Below are positions 6,627 to 8,073 of a stretch of DNA of 8,073 nt, piece by piece (position 1 is the stretch's first letter; each line of letters begins with the position of its first letter). This stretch comes from Gammaproteobacteria bacterium (GTDB lineage Bacteria; Pseudomonadota; Gammaproteobacteria; Pseudomonadales; Azotimanducaceae). Below the pieces are notes generated by a model that did no database searches, had not been told where the DNA came from, and was given only the letters and a program-made list of their open reading frames with translations. The stretch covers positions 1 to 8,073 of the forward strand of contig JAPOYW010000539.1 in NCBI GenBank assembly GCA_026706425.1, in the 5' to 3' direction. A program made the position numbers and the translations under genes.

Positions 6627-7409
6627 ATGTCGCGTGTCCAGGCGAAGGACATTCGTATCGTGTTGGTGGAACCGAGCCATCCCGGCAACATCGGCGGGGC
6701 GGCGCGCGCCATGAAGACGATGGGTCTGGCCGATCTGGCCATCGTGAACCCGGGTCGGTTTCCGGATCCACAGGCGATTTGGCGTGCCGCCGGCGCGGTC
6801 GATGTCGTCCGCGGCGCAGGAGTGTTCGACCGGATCGACGAGGCGATCGCGGACTGCGGCTGGGTGGTCGGCACCAGTGCCCGCAGCCGACGCGTCCCTT
6901 GGCCGGTCGCCACCGTCGACCAGTTCGCCGAGCAACTCGCCGAAGAGGATCTCGGTGGCAAGCCGGTGGCCGTCCTGTTCGGCCGCGAAGACCGCGGTTT
7001 GAGCAACGAGGAACTCGAGCGCTGCAACCTCCACGTGGTGATTCCCGCCAACCCCGAGTATCCGTCCCTCAACCTCGCGATGGCCGTCCAGGTCGTCTGT
7101 TACGAGATTCTCCGAGCGTTGACGCGAGTAGCTAACACCGACGCCGGGACCGAGGACCCACCGGCGCAGGACCTGCCAACCGACTGGGACCGGTCGCCCG
7201 CCACTGCGGCGGACATGGCCGCGTTGGACGGGCACCTGGGCCAAGTCCTCTCTGCGATGGAGTTCCAGGATCCGAAGAACCCCCGGCTCACGATGACCCG
7301 TCTGCGCCGGATGTTCGCCCGCATCCGCCCCGACCAGACCGAGGTCGCCATCCTGCGCGGCGTCCTCAGCCGCATCGAACGAATCCTCGCCCGCCGTCCC
7401 CCGCGTTAG
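6627..7409 (+). CDS. trmJ: tRNA (cytidine/uridine-2'-O-)-methyltransferase TrmJ
   Basis: TrmJ is a SPOUT-family enzyme that uses S-adenosylmethionine to 2'-O-methylate the nucleotide at position 32 of the tRNA anticodon loop. The 260-residue product aligns along its length with E. coli TrmJ (246). Conserved blocks are RIVLVEPSHPGNIGGAARAM (10-29), VGTSARSR (81-88), VLFGREDRGLSNEEL (116-130), and ANPEYPSLNLAMAVQVVCYE (141-160), the last two forming the knotted cofactor site. A linker of about 170-195, rich in Asp, Pro and Thr, leads to a C-terminal helical extension with NPRLTMTRLRRMFARIRP and ILRGVLSRIE. The ATG at 6627 was chosen because it has AAGGA nine bases upstream and matches the family start. 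The 33 in-frame codons before it show no similarity. The usual downstream neighbours (cysE, iscR in related genomes) are absent here. Confidence 0.96.
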   Translation: MSRVQAKDIRIVLVEPSHPGNIGGAARAMKTMGLADLAIVNPGRFPDPQAIWRAAGAVDVVRGAGVFDRIDEAIADCGWVVGTSARSRRVPWPVATVDQFAEQLAEEDLGGKPVAVLFGREDRGLSNEELERCNLHVVIPANPEYPSLNLAMAVQVVCYEILRALTRVANTDAGTEDPPAQDLPTDWDRSPATAADMAALDGHLGQVLSAMEFQDPKNPRLTMTRLRRMFARIRPDQTEVAILRGVLSRIERILARRPPR

Positions 7410-7454
7410 GGACACCACCCCGGCGGGACCCGGCGAACAGCGACTCAGCCCCGA

Positions 7455-8072
7455 TCATGGCGACGGCGCCTCCAGGCCCGATATGCACGCTGCACTCGGC
7501 CCCGAAAACCCGTTTCCCTCGCGCACCCGGCCGGACCTCCCGCAAGCCACCACATCGACGTGCGTAATCTTCCCGCTGTCGCACCATGCCACGGTCCCGC
7601 GCCAAGTCCCGGGCTTTTGAGGCCGGATGCTGCTGTCGGCCTGAGAGGAACTGATCACCCCGGTTGGCGCCCACCCCGTCCACATGCATTCGACGTCCGA
7701 CGACGCCTGCCCCACCGGCCGCCAGCGCAGGTTGAAGCATTCCATCAGCGTGCCGTCCGATTTGGTGGTGATGCCCCGCCCCGTGCAGGCCCCGCCGTCC
7801 GTGTCGAAGCCTTGCATCTTCAGACGCCGCACCTTCACCGCCTCGTTGCCGTCGAAATCGAGATTCGCGGTCATCTTCCGGCTGCCGTCCCGCCACACCA
7901 GAAGCTCGTGGTCCGTCGAGTCCTTCGGCGCCACGCGCTGTTCGAACACGACGTCCGACGACGCCGGGGCCACGGGCTGGGTGCGGTGGGGGAACGACCG
8001 CTGCACCCGCAGCGCCTGCTCGTGGGGCTGCATCGTCGTCGGCACCCGGATTCCGAGAGCCGGCGGGATCAA
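7455..8072 (-). CDS. Unrecognised Cys-containing protein, 5' end beyond the window
   Basis: This minus-strand frame is open to the window edge and ends at TGA 7455-7457. The 205 visible codons have the strong third-position GC of a real gene over the upstream two thirds (about 8070-7680), and less clearly after that. I do not recognise a family. The product has at least six Cys (in ACTGRG, MECFNL, VECMWTG, AWCDSG, VACGRS, AACISG), many Trp, Gly and Ser, and no membrane segment in the visible part, which suits an exported, disulfide-bonded beta-rich protein. The motif PV-x-x-ASSDV occurs twice, 86 codons apart, suggesting two related repeat units. It converges on trmJ with a 45-base gap. The reading frame near the 3' end is uncertain: the next frame also gives plausible sequence there, so a frameshift or a different C-terminus is possible. 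The TTG at 8072 is probably not the true start. Confidence 0.5.
   Translation of the reverse strand: MIPPALGIRVPTTMQPHEQALRVQRSFPHRTQPVAPASSDVVFEQRVAPKDSTDHELLVWRDGSRKMTANLDFDGNEAVKVRRLKMQGFDTDGGACTGRGITTKSDGTLMECFNLRWRPVGQASSDVECMWTGWAPTGVISSSQADSSIRPQKPGTWRGTVAWCDSGKITHVDVVACGRSGRVREGNGFSGPSAACISGLEAPSP
7691..7707 (-). repeat. 17-bp direct repeat, copy 1 (internal repeat of the right-end ORF)
   Basis: CGACGTCCGACGACGCC at 7691-7707 (plus-strand reading) recurs exactly at 7949-7965. The spacing of 258 bp is exactly 86 codons, so both copies are read in the same frame and encode A-S-S-D-V, each preceded by P-V two residues earlier. Confidence 0.8.
7949..7965 (-). repeat. 17-bp direct repeat, copy 2 (internal repeat of the right-end ORF)
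   Basis: Exact copy of 7691-7707, 258 bp away and in the same coding phase. It marks the start of the upstream repeat unit in the minus-strand ORF. Confidence 0.8.
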
Positions 8073-8073
8073 C

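Noticed and set aside
5365..6714. 449-codon plus-strand open frame
   Set aside because: It is antisense to suhB and the start of the S41 gene, has low-complexity composition, and runs into trmJ out of phase.
6507..7418. 303-codon minus-strand open frame
   Set aside because: It is the antisense of trmJ, which aligns along its length with E. coli TrmJ.
7410..7454. Terminator in the convergent gap between trmJ and the right-end ORF
   Set aside because: The gap is GC-rich, but I could not find a stem with a T-tract on either strand.
7366..7896. Alternative minus-strand frame of 176 codons at the right end
   Set aside because: Most of it is Arg/Gly/His-rich shadow of the frame ending at 7455. 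Its short stretch around 7440-7510 looks plausible, which is why I flagged a possible frameshift, but not enough to call a gene.

Overview
The window is GC-rich DNA with a conserved housekeeping gene block (secD, secF, suhB, trmJ) that suggests a proteobacterium, most likely a gammaproteobacterium. SecD, SecF, SuhB and TrmJ all resemble their E. coli and Pseudomonas counterparts. As I recall it, Pseudomonas-type genomes run tgt-yajC-secD-secF-suhB-trmJ-cysE-iscR, so this locus looks like that block with accessory DNA inserted. I cannot name the genus.

Layout. Positions 2-1534 (+) hold the last 510 codons of an intact secD whose 5' end lies outside the window. It overlaps secF (1534-2445, +) by one base. 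Directly downstream, 2459-3316 holds a collapsed second copy of the same pair. It consists of a SecD N-terminus, an out-of-frame junction, a 37-codon middle piece, an in-frame 195-codon deletion, the SecD C-terminus, and then the first codons of a SecF broken by an in-frame TAG. On the minus strand, 5583-3311 is a two-gene unit: an S41-family lipoprotein peptidase followed, with an ATGA overlap, by a small probable lipoprotein. Upstream of it, also on the minus strand, is suhB (6522-5671). A 104-bp divergent intergenic region separates suhB from trmJ (6627-7409, +). The right end (8072-7455, -) carries the 3' part of an unrecognised Cys-containing open frame with an internal repeat.

How the genes work together. 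SecD and SecF form the membrane subcomplex that uses the proton-motive force to help complete SecYEG export. Exported clients would include the S41 lipoprotein and its partner encoded next door. SuhB (an inositol-monophosphatase-fold protein with a role in rRNA antitermination) and TrmJ (tRNA 2'-O-methylation at position 32) are RNA and ribosome-related housekeeping functions that share a divergent control region.

The most notable feature is the secDF relic. Its surviving segments differ from the intact copy mainly at synonymous sites, so the two copies diverged while both were functional and one decayed later. A chimeric assembly of related strains is the main alternative explanation. I see no tRNA, rRNA, CRISPR array, transposase or recognisable attachment site.
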